Of a stretch of 17,911 nucleotides of DNA, positions 6,721 to 14,459 are shown piece by piece. This DNA is from Gemmatimonadota bacterium (GTDB lineage: Bacteria > GCA-2686955): positions 1-17,911 of the forward strand of contig NYZA01000086.1 in the NCBI GenBank assembly GCA_002686955.1, given 5' to 3'. Position 1 is the stretch's first letter. Each line of letters opens with the position of its first letter. A program made the position numbers and the translations under genes. The notes under the pieces are model-generated. The model made no database searches. It was given only the letters and a program-made list of their open reading frames with translations, and had not been told where the DNA came from.

Positions 6721-9279
6721 ATGCTGAAAAAGTATCGAGCCCACGTCGAAGAGCGCGCCACCCTCGGCATCCCTCCGCTGCCTCTCGATGCCGAACAGAC
6801 CGCCGCTCTCGTTCGACTGATCGAAGATCCGCCGGCCGGAGAAGACCCCGCCGTGCTCCTGACGCTGCTCGAGGAACGGGTCCCGGCCGGAGTCGACCCC
6901 GCGGCCTACGTCAAGGCCTCCTTTCTCTCGGCGATCGCCCGGGGCGAAACCTCTTCGCCGCTGATCTCCGCTCCCCGCGCGGTCGAGATCCTGGGCACGA
7001 TGCTGGGGGGCTACAACGTCGAGACGCTCGTCTCCCTGCTCGATCACGAAGCCCTGGGAAACCTCGCCGCAGATCAGCTCGAGCACACGCTCCTGGTCTT
7101 CGACGCCTTCCACGATGTCGAGGCGAAAGCGAAGGCGGGCAACGAGAACGCCGAGCGCGTGATGCGATCTTGGGCCGACGCCACCTGGTTCGCCTCGCGC
7201 CCGCCGGTGCCCGATCGCGTCACCCTGACCGTCTTCAGGGTCGAAGGCGAGACCAACACCGACGATCTCTCTCCAGCCCCCGACGCCTGGTCGCGCCCCG
7301 ACATCCCCTTGCACGCCCGCGCGATGCTCAAGATCCCTCGTCCCGGCATCACGAACTGCCTCGACCAGCTCGCCGAGCTCCGAAAGAAGGGGAACCCGAT
7401 CGCCTATGTTGGTGACGTCGTCGGGACCGGATCGTCGCGCAAATCAGCCACCAATTCGGTGCTCTGGCACATCGGCGACGACATCCCCCACATGCCGAAC
7501 AAACGCTCCGGAGGCTTCTGCCTGGGCGGCAAGATCGCTCCGATCTTCTTCAACACGATGGAGGATTCCGGCGCTCTCCCGATCGAGTGCGACGTTGGCG
7601 ACATGGCGATGGGCGACGTCATCACGATCGATCCCCATGAGGGACGGATCACGAACGAAGCCGGTGATCTAGTCACCGAGTTCGAGTTCAAGACCAAGGT
7701 GCTCCTCGACGAGCTGCGCGCCGGCGGCCGCATCCCCCTGATCATCGGCCGCTCCCTCACCGCCAAGGCGCGCGCGAGTCTCGGCCTCCGCGAGTCGGAT
7801 GTGTTCCGCGTGCCCCGGCCGCCCGCCGATTCCGACCGCGGCTTCTCTCTCGCCCAGAAGATCGTGGGCCGCGCCTGCGGCGTCGAGGGGGTTCGACCCG
7901 GCACCTACTGTGAGCCGCGCATGTCGACCGTCGGCTCCCAAGATACCACCGGTCCGATGACCCGCGACGAGCTGGAAGAGCTCGCCTGCCTCGGCTTCTC
8001 CGCCGATCTGGTGATGCAGTCGTTCTGCCACACCGCCGCCTATCCCAAACCGGTCGACGTCGAGATGCATCACAGCCTTCCCGATTTCTTCCAGACCCGG
8101 GGTGGCGTCGCGCTCCAACCGGGGGACGGCATCATTCACTCCTGGCTGAACCGAATGATCCTGCCCGATCAGGTCGGCACCGGCGGGGACTCCCACACAC
8201 GCTTCCCGCTCGGCGTCTCCTTCCCGGCCGGATCCGGGCTCGTCGCTTTCGCCGCCGCGCTCGGAACGATGCCCCTCGACATGCCGGACTCGGTGCTCGT
8301 TCGCTTCAAAGGAACGATGCGGCCGGGAATCACCTTGCGCGATCTGGTCAACGCGATCCCGCTGGCCGCCATTCGATCCGGCGACCTCACGATCGAGAAG
8401 GAGGGGAAGAAAAACATCTTCTCCGGTCGGATCCTCGAGATCGAAGGGCTGCCCGATCTAAAGGTGGAGCAGGCGTTCGAGCTTTCCGACGCAACCGCCG
8501 AGCGCTCCGCCGCGGGCTGCTCCATCCTCCTCTCCAGAGAGCCGATCATCGAGTATCTGAGATCGAATATCGTGATGCTGCGCTGGATGATCGCCCAGGG
8601 GTACGGCGACGCCCGCACCCTCGAACGACGCGCGAAAGCGATGGAAGCGTGGGTCGCGGAGCCGATCCTCCTCGAACCGGACCCGGATGCCGACTACGCC
8701 GCGGTCATCGAGATAAACATCGATCGAATCAGCGAGCCGATTCTCGCCTGTCCCAACGATCCCGACGATGTCAAACCCCTCTCCGAGGTCGCGGGCACGC
8801 CGATCGACGAGGTGTTCATCGGATCTTGCATGACCAACATCGGGCACTTCCGGGCGGCGGGTCGCCTGCTCGCGGAGTTCGGGGAACCGTTGCCGACCCG
8901 CCTGTGGGTCGCGCCTCCCACCAAGATGGACCGGGACCAGCTCATCGCCGAAGGGGTCTATAGCCAGTTCGCCAAGGCGGGCGCGCGCACCGAGCTGCCG
9001 GGTTGCTCGCTCTGCATGGGGAATCAGGCACGGGTCGCCGAGGCCGCGAGCGTAGTCTCCACATCGACCCGCAACTTTCCGAATCGGCTGGGCGACGGAG
9101 CCAACGTCTACCTGGCCTCGGCCGAGCTCGCGGCGGTCGCCGCGATCCTGGGCAAGCTTCCGACCCCTTCGGAGTACGCGCACTACGCCGCCCCCATCGA
9201 CGGCGAAGCAGGCGAACTCTACCGCTATCTCCAGTTCGACCGGATCGGCGAGTTCACCGAAGCGGCCGCTGCGTCGTGA
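6721..9279 (+). CDS. acnB: Aconitate hydratase B
   Basis: The protein has 852 residues and is collinear with AcnB over its whole length (E. coli AcnB is about 865). It begins with the family's [26 protein letters not shown]-type start and the N-terminal HEAT-like domain. The swivel domain comes next ([29 protein letters not shown]), then the catalytic domains ([24 protein letters not shown]). The [4Fe-4S] ligands are Cys703 (GSCMTNIGH), Cys762 and Cys765 ([11 protein letters not shown]). It isomerises citrate and isocitrate through cis-aconitate in the cytosol. AcnB enzymes can also act in the methylcitrate cycle. The ATG at 6721 is chosen because the homologous protein starts there and GGAGAA lies upstream. 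It is divergent from the LysR gene across a LysR box, so regulation by that protein is likely. Confidence 0.97.
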   Translation: MLKKYRAHVEERATLGIPPLPLDAEQTAALVRLIEDPPAGEDPAVLLTLLEERVPAGVDPAAYVKASFLSAIARGETSSPLISAPRAVEILGTMLGGYNVETLVSLLDHEALGNLAADQLEHTLLVFDAFHDVEAKAKAGNENAERVMRSWADATWFASRPPVPDRVTLTVFRVEGETNTDDLSPAPDAWSRPDIPLHARAMLKIPRPGITNCLDQLAELRKKGNPIAYVGDVVGTGSSRKSATNSVLWHIGDDIPHMPNKRSGGFCLGGKIAPIFFNTMEDSGALPIECDVGDMAMGDVITIDPHEGRITNEAGDLVTEFEFKTKVLLDELRAGGRIPLIIGRSLTAKARASLGLRESDVFRVPRPPADSDRGFSLAQKIVGRACGVEGVRPGTYCEPRMSTVGSQDTTGPMTRDELEELACLGFSADLVMQSFCHTAAYPKPVDVEMHHSLPDFFQTRGGVALQPGDGIIHSWLNRMILPDQVGTGGDSHTRFPLGVSFPAGSGLVAFAAALGTMPLDMPDSVLVRFKGTMRPGITLRDLVNAIPLAAIRSGDLTIEKEGKKNIFSGRILEIEGLPDLKVEQAFELSDATAERSAAGCSILLSREPIIEYLRSNIVMLRWMIAQGYGDARTLERRAKAMEAWVAEPILLEPDPDADYAAVIEINIDRISEPILACPNDPDDVKPLSEVAGTPIDEVFIGSCMTNIGHFRAAGRLLAEFGEPLPTRLWVAPPTKMDRDQLIAEGVYSQFAKAGARTELPGCSLCMGNQARVAEAASVVSTSTRNFPNRLGDGANVYLASAELAAVAAILGKLPTPSEYAHYAAPIDGEAGELYRYLQFDRIGEFTEAAAAS

Positions 9280-9282
9280 AAA

Positions 9283-9297
9283 TGACGCGCCGCGTCA
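9283..9297. promoter_or_regulatory. Palindromic operator upstream of phaR promoter
   Basis: TGACGCG and CGCGTCA surround a single central C, a perfect 7-bp-arm palindrome beginning four bases after the acnB stop. It lies just upstream of the phaR -35. Its half-site TGACGCG recurs directly at 9308-9314 and 9317-9323. The binding protein is not known. Confidence 0.55.
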
Positions 9298-9306
9298 AAT
9301 AGTGCA

Positions 9307-9335
9307 TTGACGCGACTGACGCGTTGCGTTAGCTT
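9307..9335 (+). promoter_or_regulatory. Promoter of phaR
   Basis: TTGACG (9307-9312), a 17-base spacer and TAGCTT (9330-9335) make a good sigma-70 promoter. Initiation is expected near 9342, with a leader of about 66 bases. Its -35 overlaps one TGACGCG half-site, and the second operator (9317-9331) fills the spacer, so a bound protein should block RNA polymerase. Confidence 0.6.
9317..9331. promoter_or_regulatory. Second, imperfect operator inside the phaR promoter
   Basis: TGACGC (9317-9322), a GTT centre and GCGTTA (9326-9331) repeat the TGACGC-N3-GCGTCA pattern of the site at 9283 with one mismatch. The two centres are 34 bp apart, roughly three helical turns, so two dimers could sit on nearly the same face of the DNA. 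It lies between the -35 and -10. Confidence 0.5.
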
Positions 9336-9354
9336 CCTGTCAGAAGCCGTTCAC

Positions 9355-9380
9355 CCGAGCCCCCACCGGCGGGGGCTCGG
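9355..9380 (+). other. Strong hairpin in the phaR leader
   Basis: A perfect 10-bp stem (9355-9364 with 9371-9380) has a six-base loop ACCGGC. It lies between the predicted phaR start point and its ribosome-binding site (AGGAGG, 9392-9397). It could end acnB read-through or act in the phaR leader as an attenuator or stabiliser. No T-run follows, so it is not a textbook terminator. Confidence 0.5.
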
Positions 9381-9407
9381 CCGGGACGGACCAGGAGGAA
9401 TCCCGCG

Positions 9408-9956
9408 ATGCCGCGTGTGATCAAGCGCTACTCGAACCGCAAGTGCTACGACACCGAGACCAGCCGGTACGTCAACCTCGACGATATCGAGAAGCTCGTC
9501 CGCGACGAGGTCGATATCGAGATCGTCGACAATGAGACCGAGGAAGACGTCACCGCCATCTACCTCTCCAAGATCATCATGACGCAAGAGAAGAAGGCGA
9601 AAGACGCCTTCACGCCCCTTTTCCTTCGCCAGGAGATCCAGCGTCGCTCCGAGCCGATCGTCGACGCGGTCAAACGCTCTTTGCGCGTGGGCTCGGGCTT
9701 CCTCTCCGACGAGGTCGAAGAGGGGAAGCGCGTGCTCTCACGGATCAGCGAGCTGGGCCGCGACTCGAAGAGCGGGCCGTCCGTGGCCAAGGAGTTCTTG
9801 GGCTTTCTCAATCTGCGCGATCAGAGGTTGATCAGCGAGATCGAGACACGCTTCCAGGAGTTCCTTGCCGGCCATGCGGTCGCGACGCGCGCCGATATCG
9901 AGGAGCTGGAGAAAAAGATCGACGAGCTCGGCGCTGCACTCGCAAAGCTAACCTGA
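9408..9956 (+). CDS. phaR: PhaR, polyhydroxyalkanoate synthesis repressor
   Basis: The protein has 182 residues. Residues about 3-62 are the PHB/PHA accumulation regulator DNA-binding domain, recognised from IKRYSNRKCYDTETSRYVNLDDIEKLV. Most relatives read RRLYDT where this one has RKCYDT. The remainder is helical. It ends in a predicted coiled coil (ATRADIEELEKKIDELGAALAKL) like those of phasin- and PhaE-type proteins, suitable for oligomerisation or granule contact. In other bacteria PhaR binds both promoter DNA and PHA granules, and releases phasin-gene repression when polymer is made. The phasin gene follows after 52 bases on the same strand, consistent with that circuit. AGGAGG is well placed before the ATG. 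No PHA synthase gene is in the window, so it must lie elsewhere. Confidence 0.92.
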   Translation: MPRVIKRYSNRKCYDTETSRYVNLDDIEKLVRDEVDIEIVDNETEEDVTAIYLSKIIMTQEKKAKDAFTPLFLRQEIQRRSEPIVDAVKRSLRVGSGFLSDEVEEGKRVLSRISELGRDSKSGPSVAKEFLGFLNLRDQRLISEIETRFQEFLAGHAVATRADIEELEKKIDELGAALAKLT

Positions 9957-10008
9957 CGAAAGGGTGACGCCGCCCGGCGGCCCGTCGCCAAGATGAGGAG
10001 TATCTCAA

Positions 10009-10704
10009 ATGAACTTCACCATTCCCGACACTGCCAAGAAGGGCATCGACACTGCCCGTGAAACCGCTGAAGACGCGCGCAAGACGATCCAGACGGGCGT
10101 CGAGAACGCGCTCGAGCTCACGCACGATGTGCTCATGGCCGGGCTCGGCGGCCTCGACTTCACCACTGAGCTCCCGCGGCGTCTGCGAGAGCGCGGCGAA
10201 GCCAGCAAGAACGAAGCGATCGTCCGCGCCCGTGAGCTGCTGGAACGTATGCCGCGTGAGATCCACATCCCAGGCGAGATCCACATCGACATCGAGCGGC
10301 CGAAGATCCCCTCGGTCGACGAGCTTCGCAAGTCGGCCGAAAACGTGGTCAGCGATGCCCGCAAAACCGCTGAAGATGCGGTCGCCGACGTCCGGAAATC
10401 GGCCGAGGATGTGGCCGAGAAGGTGGACGAAGCCCGCGGAGGAGCAGTCGAAGGGATTGAGCGGGTTCTCCATACCCTGCCGGGTTTCTTTCCAGCCTCG
10501 CAGAAGGAACTGAGCGGCCTGGAGGAGCGCGTGGAAGAGCTCACCGGCAAGGTGGAATCGATCAAGAAGGCCCGGGCGCGCGCCGCGGCCGCCAAGAAGC
10601 GCGCGGCGGCGAAGAGCGCTACGAAGACCTCCGTCACGACACGCAAACCAAAGAGTGAGAAGCCGGCTTCCGGCGCGCCCGCCGCCAAACCCCCGACGGC
10701 GTAG
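10009..10704 (+). CDS. Phasin-like granule protein with basic Ala/Lys tail
   Basis: The protein has 231 residues and is almost wholly helical and highly charged. The N-terminal part (to about residue 80) resembles phasins (ARETAEDARKTIQTGVENALELTHDV). A short IHIPGEIHIDIERPKIP linker leads to three 11-residue repeats (107-139). A region with LSGLEERVEELTGKVESI looks like the C-terminal coiled coil of PhaF-type proteins. The tail (about 186-231) is rich in Ala, Lys and Arg with AAAKKRAAAKSATKTS, like the histone H1-like DNA-binding tail of Pseudomonas PhaF. It probably coats PHA granules and may tether them to the nucleoid. GAGGAG lies upstream of the ATG. The position behind phaR supports the phasin call more than any single motif does. 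Confidence 0.75.
   Translation: MNFTIPDTAKKGIDTARETAEDARKTIQTGVENALELTHDVLMAGLGGLDFTTELPRRLRERGEASKNEAIVRARELLERMPREIHIPGEIHIDIERPKIPSVDELRKSAENVVSDARKTAEDAVADVRKSAEDVAEKVDEARGGAVEGIERVLHTLPGFFPASQKELSGLEERVEELTGKVESIKKARARAAAAKKRAAAKSATKTSVTTRKPKSEKPASGAPAAKPPTA
10327..10425 (+). repeat. Three in-frame 33-base (11-residue) repeats in the phasin gene
   Basis: Units at 10327-10359, 10360-10392 and 10393-10425 encode RKSAENVVSDA, RKTAEDAVADV and RKSAEDVAEKV. The 11-residue period predicts a hendecad coiled coil or an amphipathic surface helix. Codons differ between units, so the repeat is conserved at protein level rather than a recent DNA duplication. Confidence 0.75.
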
Positions 10705-10748
10705 GGGGGGGCCGCCGGCTGAGTCGAGGGGCTCTGGATCACCCGCGA

Positions 10749-10778
10749 GGCCCCGTGGTGCAAACGCTCCACGGGGCC
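10749..10778. terminator. Bidirectional terminator hairpin
   Basis: A perfect 10-bp stem (10749-10758 with 10769-10778) has a 10-base loop and lies between the convergent phasin and acyltransferase genes. The plus side is followed by GATTGCGTT, only a weak U-rich tail. Position and stem strength support a shared terminator. Confidence 0.7.
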
Positions 10779-10796
10779 GATTGCGTTCCGCCGGAG

Positions 10797-12152
10797 CTAC
10801 CCCAGAAAAGCGCTTCGCCGGTCCTTCAAGCCGGCATAGAGCATGTCTCTGATCTGGCTCTTGATCCGATCGGAGAGGTCGCTCACCAGAAGATCGTCTT
10901 CCGCGTCGGCCGCCGAATAGTCGGAGAGATCGATCGGTGCTCCGACCACGATGACCCATTTCGAGGGCAAGGGGATCAGGCCCAGAAGGCCCAGCCAGGG
11001 GAAGGTGAGCGTAATTGGGAAGTACGGGAAGTTGAAGAGCCGCGCCAGCCAGTCCGCCCGATAGAAGAGCGGGTAGATCTCTTCGCCCCCGACGATGGCG
11101 GTCGGGATGATCGGCGCGTGCGACTCGATCGCCAGTCGAACGTATCCGCCTCGGCCGAAACGCTGCAATCTGTAGCGGTCGGCATAGAGCTTGCCGATCC
11201 CTTTCAGTCCCTCGGGAAAGACGCCGACCAGATGATCTCGTTCGAGCAGCTGGCGCCCGTTTTCGGGGCAGGCACGGATCTGTCCGAGGCGCGTGAAAAG
11301 CGTGCCCAGAAAGGGGAGAGTGGCGAAGAGATCCAACATCAAGCAGCGAAGATGTCGCTGGTTCGGGTGGTGCCGGCGCAAGCCGGTGAAGAGCATCGTG
11401 GCGTCCCAGGGGACGACTCCGGAGTGATTGGCGACCAAGAGTGCGCGACCTCTGTCGGGAACATGCTCGATCCCGTGCAGATCGCAACGCCAATAGGTCG
11501 AGAACATGAACTCGAAGAGGGGCAGGAAGCGGTCGGTGAAACCCTCGTCGAAGCCGAACTCATCGACTTCGCAGAGATTGGTCGGGTGCAGGGGACCGAG
11601 CAATGCGTGGGCAACGTCGAGCCCCGCCCGCATCGCCCGAATCACCCGGGGCGGATCCAAAGCGTCGGCCGCCAGCCGGACCTGCTCGAGAGGAAGCGAG
11701 CCGACCAGCCACGTCACCATCTCGCCCATCAGATCGACCGGAGTCGATCCTCTCGGGTTCTCTCCGGTCGTGTCCCGCACCGCGCGCGCGAGCGCGTCTC
11801 GCAGGTCCTTCTCCGGAGTCTCCGAACCGAGCTCTTGGCGCAGCGACGATAGAGCCTCGCGGAGAATCTCCTCCGTCGCCTTGCGAGCCCCGCGTTCGGA
11901 GTCATCCCTGGCCCCAGCGACACCGCTCCGCGCGCCATCTAGCAGCACGGAAGGCGCGCCGAGCGATTCCTCCACCGGGCCGTTCCGCCCCTCGCGAACC
12001 AAGTCGCCCGGCTTCGGCGACGGGTCGTCGATCGCCGCATCGAGCGATCCCTCCTTGTCGAGGCGATTCCCGGCCTCGGTCGCCTTCGTTCTCTTCTTCT
12101 TTCGCGCTCGCTTCTCGCTGAAAGGGTCGTGACCCAGAACATCAGATGACAC
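10797..12152 (-). CDS. Lysophospholipid/glycerol acyltransferase family protein with long charged N-terminus
   Basis: The protein has 451 residues from a GTG start. The C-terminal 240 or so are a PlsC-like acyltransferase domain. It has the acceptor motif NHSGVVPWD (242-250) and FPEGLKG (312-318), then PIIPTAIVGGEEIYPLFY. The His-to-Asp spacing is wider than HX4D; I associate this HSG-x-x-P-x-D form with mycobacterial and myxobacterial-type relatives. Hydrophobic stretches near residues 375-395 could touch the membrane. The first 200 residues are polar, apparently disordered at the start, with a basic cluster EKRARKKKRTK near residues 13-23. The GTG at 12150-12152 is chosen because GGAGG (12166-12162) lies 9 bases upstream; it overlaps the parA stop by 11 bases, implying coupled translation. 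Likely role: acyl transfer to a lysophospholipid or glycerophosphate. Substrate unproven. Confidence 0.85.
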   Translation of the reverse strand: MSSDVLGHDPFSEKRARKKKRTKATEAGNRLDKEGSLDAAIDDPSPKPGDLVREGRNGPVEESLGAPSVLLDGARSGVAGARDDSERGARKATEEILREALSSLRQELGSETPEKDLRDALARAVRDTTGENPRGSTPVDLMGEMVTWLVGSLPLEQVRLAADALDPPRVIRAMRAGLDVAHALLGPLHPTNLCEVDEFGFDEGFTDRFLPLFEFMFSTYWRCDLHGIEHVPDRGRALLVANHSGVVPWDATMLFTGLRRHHPNQRHLRCLMLDLFATLPFLGTLFTRLGQIRACPENGRQLLERDHLVGVFPEGLKGIGKLYADRYRLQRFGRGGYVRLAIESHAPIIPTAIVGGEEIYPLFYRADWLARLFNFPYFPITLTFPWLGLLGLIPLPSKWVIVVGAPIDLSDYSAADAEDDLLVSDLSDRIKSQIRDMLYAGLKDRRSAFLG

Positions 12153-12909
12153 GTTTCCACACCTCCGCGGCGATGGCCGCCAACATCGCCGCACCTCTTG
12201 AGCGGGGGGCGAAGTCGAAAACCGTTCGACCGTGGCTCTGCGCTTCGTCGACCTTCACATCGTAACGGAGGACCGAGCAAACCCGATCCCCGAATTGCCT
12301 CTCGAGTCGAGCAACGATTTCGTCCGCGAGGCGGGTGCGTCGATAAAGGGTGGGGACCACGGCCTCGATCTTCAGTCCCTCGTTGCCCATCTGATCGCGT
12401 ACACGTCCGACCGACTCGACGATCTCCGCGCAACCGTCCAGCGCCAGATAAGTACAGTTGACCGGCACGACCACCGACTCCACGGCCATCAATATGTTTA
12501 CGGTGTGAATTCCGAGCGAGGGCGGTGCATCGCAGATCACGACGTCATAGTCGGAGAGCTTGCGGATCGCCTTCAAGAGACGCACATATCGGTCCGACGC
12601 ATCGGAGACGATCAGGGGGAAGTCGACCAGCGTCTTGTTCGCGGGTGCAACATCGAGACCTTCGATCTCGGTTGGCAGGACCAGAGCGTCGATCGGCAGA
12701 TCGTCCCGCGTCAGCCAATCCAACACCGTATCTTCCAAGTCCGCGACGTCCAGACCCAGCGACTTGCCGACCTGCCCCTGCGGGTCCAGATCGACGAGGA
12801 GCACCTTCAGGCCCTGCTCGCGAGCCAGGTGAGCGCCGGTATGTACGGTCAGGGTGGTCTTGCAGCTGCCACCCTTCTCGTTCAAGAATCCGATGGTCTT
12901 GGCTTGCAT
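12142..12909 (-). CDS. ParA/Soj-family partition ATPase
   Basis: The protein has 255 residues from the ATG at 12907-12909. It has the deviant Walker A KGGSCKTT (12-19) with both signature lysines. A Walker A' follows in LLVDLDPQG (37-45), then Walker B VICDAPP (124-130). The layout is that of a short ParA without an N-terminal DNA-binding domain. Such ATPases dimerise with ATP, bind DNA nonspecifically and position plasmids, chromosomes or cargo such as carboxysomes. No parB or centromere-like repeat is nearby, so this looks like an orphan ParA. The frame stays open upstream to 13125, but the extra 72 residues are low-complexity and homologous proteins start at MQAKTIGFLNEKGG. Its stop overlaps the acyltransferase start, so the two are co-expressed. 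Confidence 0.92.
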   Translation of the reverse strand: MQAKTIGFLNEKGGSCKTTLTVHTGAHLAREQGLKVLLVDLDPQGQVGKSLGLDVADLEDTVLDWLTRDDLPIDALVLPTEIEGLDVAPANKTLVDFPLIVSDASDRYVRLLKAIRKLSDYDVVICDAPPSLGIHTVNILMAVESVVVPVNCTYLALDGCAEIVESVGRVRDQMGNEGLKIEAVVPTLYRRTRLADEIVARLERQFGDRVCSVLRYDVKVDEAQSHGRTVFDFAPRSRGAAMLAAIAAEVWKRVI

Positions 12910-12915
12910 CGGGGT

Positions 12916-12921
12916 AGGATA
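12916..12921 (-). promoter_or_regulatory. Possible -10 of a leaderless parA promoter
   Basis: TATCCT (12921-12916 on the minus strand) lies six bases before the ATG, the same spacing as for the LysR gene. The parA start has no Shine-Dalgarno, which fits a leaderless transcript. No good -35 is seen at 16-18 bases, so support is weak. Confidence 0.25.
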
Positions 12922-12996
12922 CCCGCAAGCGTCGCCCGCGGTTCGATCCGAGTCGGAAAGCCCGCCGGAACGGGCCGAAGCGCATCCGTCCCCGCG

Positions 12997-14439
12997 ATGA
13001 AGTCTCTTTTCGTTTCCCGTCCCCACCGCCTGTGTGTCGTTCTCTGGCTGGTGCTCTACGGTTGTGGACTGTCGGTTCCCGATCAGATCGCTTCCCCCGG
13101 CTTCCGTCGTTTCGCTGGCGGCCATGAGGGCGATACCACGTTGCGCGCGGGAGAGAGCGAGCAGCTAATGCGCGAACGGGGGGCGGGCGTGATCCGCCGG
13201 GTGTGGATTCGGGCGCGCTCGTGCGACCCCTCCTATCTCGAGAAGTTGGTGCTGGAGGCCCGCTGGGACGACGCCGTCAACCCGGCGATCTCGGCTCCGC
13301 TCTCCACGCTATTCGCGGCCGGCCGTGCCTACAGTCCGCCCCTAGCCACCGAATTCACGACTTGGGCAAGGGGGGGAATGTCGATCCGCCTGGCGATGCC
13401 CTTCTCGGTGAGCGGCGATCTGCGCCTGCGCAACGTGGGGTCGGAACCGATCGAAGACCTTGCCTGGGAGATTGACGTCGAAAGCGGGGTCGTCGTGGGC
13501 CGCGAAGTGGGAAAACTGCACGCTCGCCACATCCGATCGATCGAAGCAGGCGGCGCGCGTCTAGAGATCTCCGGACAGGGTCGATATGTAGGCACCATTC
13601 TGATTGCCCGGGAGCTCGATCTCACGGAGAGCCGGATCTCTCTCTCGATCGACGCCGATCCGGCCCGCTCCGTGACCTCGCTGAATCTGGCGACCTTTTT
13701 TGGCGGGAGCGGCTTCCGGGACAGCGCCTCCTGGACCTCGGCCAAAGCCGGAATCCGCCGGCTCTCCGAGTCTCTGGCCGTCGCGCACCGCTGGCACGCC
13801 GACGCTCCGATCCCCTTCGCGCGATCACTCCTTTTGGAGCTGTCGACCGAGCAGAGCTCCCGGCGCCCCTCCGAGCTTTCGGTGCTCGCCTTTTGGTATC
13901 AGCCGAATCCGGCGGGACAGTCCCCCGTGAGCTATGTATCCGCTGACCCGGCGATCTTCGCCCTCGAGGGGGTGATCGAAGCCGAGAGCCTGATCCCCCC
14001 GCTCTACTCCAGCGGTGATCGTTGTCTGGCCGACATAACAACCCTCATGGGCGAGGGCTGGAGCGGCAACCGCCAGCTGCTTTTCCAGGCGGACGCACGA
14101 GACGATTTCGTCGTGCTCGAGATTCCGGTCGCGGAGCCCGGCGTATACGATCTCCACCTCGCTTATACGAGTGGATCGGGCTACGGCTCCGCCCGCGCTA
14201 CGATCGACGGTTTCGAACAAGACCATGCCCTGCTCCAGGCGAAGCCAAGCCCTTCACCGACGCGCGCGCTGAGCGTGCTCGGGGGAGTACGGGTCGAAAA
14301 GGGCTCCCCCACGCTTCGGCTCAGGTTGACGGTCGAGGAACCAGGACCGCCCTTCCTCATCGGACTGGACCACGTGCGGCTGGAAGCGGTAGACCTTCTC
14401 AGGAGTTCTTTCACTGAACCGGCGCCGGAGGGCGCGTGA
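12997..14439 (+). CDS. Lipoprotein of DUF2961 (GH172-like) family
   Basis: The protein has 480 residues. A basic N-terminus and hydrophobic stretch end in the lipobox LYGC, with Cys23 as the lipidated residue. The body follows the DUF2961 plan. A first beta domain has GAGVIRRVWIRARS, an ARWDDAVNPAISAPLSTLF segment and RLAMPF. A second has HRWHADAPIPFARSLLLEL and an FWYQ motif near residue 298. The last 150 residues (EAESLIPPLY, then GVYDLHLAYTSGSGYG) look like a carbohydrate-binding-type beta sandwich. GH172 members cleave fructo- or arabinofuranosides. The acidic EDY-type motif I expect in active relatives is not visible, so activity is uncertain. The frame is open far upstream, but those codons only shadow parA. 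The ATG has no clear ribosome-binding site. It probably heads the envelope operon. Confidence 0.75.
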   Translation: MKSLFVSRPHRLCVVLWLVLYGCGLSVPDQIASPGFRRFAGGHEGDTTLRAGESEQLMRERGAGVIRRVWIRARSCDPSYLEKLVLEARWDDAVNPAISAPLSTLFAAGRAYSPPLATEFTTWARGGMSIRLAMPFSVSGDLRLRNVGSEPIEDLAWEIDVESGVVVGREVGKLHARHIRSIEAGGARLEISGQGRYVGTILIARELDLTESRISLSIDADPARSVTSLNLATFFGGSGFRDSASWTSAKAGIRRLSESLAVAHRWHADAPIPFARSLLLELSTEQSSRRPSELSVLAFWYQPNPAGQSPVSYVSADPAIFALEGVIEAESLIPPLYSSGDRCLADITTLMGEGWSGNRQLLFQADARDDFVVLEIPVAEPGVYDLHLAYTSGSGYGSARATIDGFEQDHALLQAKPSPSPTRALSVLGGVRVEKGSPTLRLRLTVEEPGPPFLIGLDHVRLEAVDLLRSSFTEPAPEGA

Positions 14440-14459
14440 AACGATACGGAGACCATTCG

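Noticed and set aside
9965-9981. TGACGC half-site and a GC hairpin just before the phasin gene.
   Set aside because: A six-base half-site is expected several times by chance in this window (it also occurs inside coding regions). No second arm matches, and the hairpin has only a 5-bp usable stem.
12153-12194. ATG start of the acyltransferase at 12194.
   Set aside because: It would overlap parA by more than 50 bases without a ribosome-binding site. The GTG at 12152 has GGAGG at 9 bases.
12232-12996. Upstream in-frame extension of the DUF2961 lipoprotein frame (735 residues in total).
   Set aside because: It runs antisense through the well-supported parA gene. The lipoprotein signal with its LYGC lipobox begins at the ATG at 12997.
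12910-13125. N-terminal extension of ParA by 72 residues.
   Set aside because: The extra residues are low-complexity and overlap the start of the divergent lipoprotein gene. ParA proteins start just before the KGGxxKTT motif, as the ATG at 12909 does.
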